DNA of 13,009 nucleotides from an uncultured Clostridia bacterium (GTDB taxonomy: Bacteria > Bacillota > Clostridia > Christensenellales > UBA1242). The notes beneath the pieces were generated by a model. It did no database searches, was not told the DNA's origin, and saw nothing but the letters and a program-made list of their open reading frames with translations. Within the stretch, counting starts at the first letter, position 1. Each line of letters opens with the position of its first letter. The stretch covers positions 1 through 13,009 of the forward strand of contig CAKVEY010000029.1 of assembly GCA_934746185.1 (NCBI GenBank). The letters are read 5' to 3'. Shown piece after piece: positions 12,324 through 13,009 of this stretch. The translations under genes and the position numbers were made by a program.

Positions 12324-12716
12324 ATGAATAAAGCAATTATTATTGGGAATTTAACAAAAGACCCAGAATTAACTCAAACAACAAGTGGAATATCTGTTTG
12401 CCGATTTACATTAGCAGTTTCAAGAAAATTTACTAATGCAGAAGGTGAAAGAGATACAGACTATTTAAACATTGTTGTATGGAGAAATTTGGCAGACAAC
12501 TGTCATAAATATTTAAAGAAAGGCTCAAAAGCTGCCGTAGTTGGTTCAATTCAAACTCGTAGTTACGATGCTCAAGACGGAACAAAACGTTATGTAACTG
12601 AAATTGTTGCAGAAGAAGTTGAATTTGTTGGTTCAAGAATGGGTGGGGTTGAAGAAAAAGAAGAAGTTACTAAACTAGAACCAATTAAAGATGATGGCGA
12701 TGACCTTCCATTCTAA
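12324..12716 (+). CDS. ssb: Single-stranded DNA-binding protein
   Basis: A 130-residue SSB that coats single-stranded DNA in replication, repair and recombination as a tetramer. MNKAIIIGNLTKDPELTQTTSG starts the OB fold, followed by VCRFTLAVSRKF, DTDYLNIVVWRNLADNC (with the DNA-stacking Trp) and KGSKAAVVGSIQTRSYD; the fold ends near residue 105. The linker is very short (about 15 residues, Glu-rich) and leads to the acidic tip DDGDDLPF, the docking site for partner proteins. AAGGAG overlaps the end of rpsF (nine bases between genes). Confidence 0.97.
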   Translation: MNKAIIIGNLTKDPELTQTTSGISVCRFTLAVSRKFTNAEGERDTDYLNIVVWRNLADNCHKYLKKGSKAAVVGSIQTRSYDAQDGTKRYVTEIVAEEVEFVGSRMGGVEEKEEVTKLEPIKDDGDDLPF

Positions 12717-12735
12717 TTAATAAAAGGAGAAAATT

Positions 12736-13008
12736 ATGGCTGATAAAAAAGTTATTGTAGAAGACGGCGACGACAAACTACCTAAAAAGAATTACAAACA
12801 ACAAAAAAGAAAAGTTTGTGCTTTTTGTGCAGATAAAGTTGAAGTTATAGATTATAAAGATGTAAACAGACTTAGAAAATATATTACTGAAAAAGGTAAA
12901 ATTTTACCAAGTCGTCAAACAGGTGTTTGTGCAAAACATCAAAGAGAACTTGCTCGTGCTATTAAAAGGGCAAGAGTTATGAGTTTGTTACCATTCAAAG
13001 GTGAATAA
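12736..13008 (+). CDS. rpsR: 30S ribosomal protein S18, zinc-binding form
   Basis: A 90-residue S18 protein, complete up to its TAA stop at the window end. VIDYKDVNRLRKYITEKGKILPSRQTG (37-63) and QRELARAIKRARVMSLLPF (69-87) are the conserved core that binds 16S rRNA and S6. Cys28, Cys31, Cys65 and His68 (CAFC and CAKH) form a zinc-ribbon pattern, the C+ type, whereas many aerobic Bacillota have a C- type without these residues. The first 20 residues are an acidic and then basic extension (VEDGDD, then KQQKRK). AAAGGAG precedes the ATG, 19 bases after ssb. Confidence 0.97.
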   Translation: MADKKVIVEDGDDKLPKKNYKQQKRKVCAFCADKVEVIDYKDVNRLRKYITEKGKILPSRQTGVCAKHQRELARAIKRARVMSLLPFKGE

Positions 13009-13009
13009 A

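Noticed and set aside
1..13009. UGA reassigned to Trp, since no gene here stops at TGA
   Set aside because: All tryptophans in the long frames use TGG and no frame is broken by an in-frame TGA at a conserved Trp; lack of TGA stops fits A/T bias.

Overview
This window looks like chromosomal DNA from a very A+T-rich, low-GC Gram-positive bacterium (Bacillota; Clostridia or a related uncultured lineage). Reasons: a T-box leader in front of an aminoacyl-tRNA synthetase, the rpsF-ssb-rpsR gene order, sigma-A-type promoters with 17-base spacers, GGAG Shine-Dalgarno (SD) sites, and the strong A/T codon bias. All genes end in TAA or TAG. No mobile element, CRISPR array or phage gene is visible.

Layout. 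(1) 1-1520, minus strand: tRNA-Gly(UCC) with its own promoter, a HIT-family nucleotide-binding protein, and a membrane-anchored protein with Ig-like folds whose stop codon runs into the HIT gene's SD. (2) 1531-3215: a Cu/Zn superoxide dismutase without signal peptide, convergent with a lipoprotein that has an Ig-like domain and a beta-helix; the two genes share the bases CTAG as stop codons on opposite strands. (3) 3259-6008, minus strand: an archaeal/Rickettsia-type valyl-tRNA synthetase behind a complete T-box riboswitch (GUA specifier, UGGU acceptor bulge, 11-bp terminator). (4) 6029-8164, minus strand: a HicB-antitoxin-like protein without a HicA partner, whose promoter lies in a 16-bp perfect inverted repeat; an unrecognised 161-residue protein; and a cation diffusion facilitator. 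(5) 8184-10954: divergent glycosyltransferases (family 2-like and family 4-like), the latter with a Lys-rich 90-residue tail. (6) 10985-11719: a promoter and a long hairpin RNA ending in nine U's, immediately before an MTH1-like NUDIX hydrolase. (7) 11737-11900, minus strand: a 42-residue gene with its own promoter, sharing a terminator with the NUDIX gene. (8) 11936-13008: rpsF-ssb-rpsR.

The most notable patterns are these. Two translation-initiation styles coexist. Core genes (HIT, SOD, valS, NUDIX, rpsF, ssb, rpsR and others) carry SD sites. The Ig-like protein, both glycosyltransferases and the 42-residue gene instead have a -10 box 5-7 bases before the ATG and no SD, which predicts leaderless mRNAs. 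The 42-residue gene and the hairpin RNA at 11020-11165 are the best candidates for undescribed elements.
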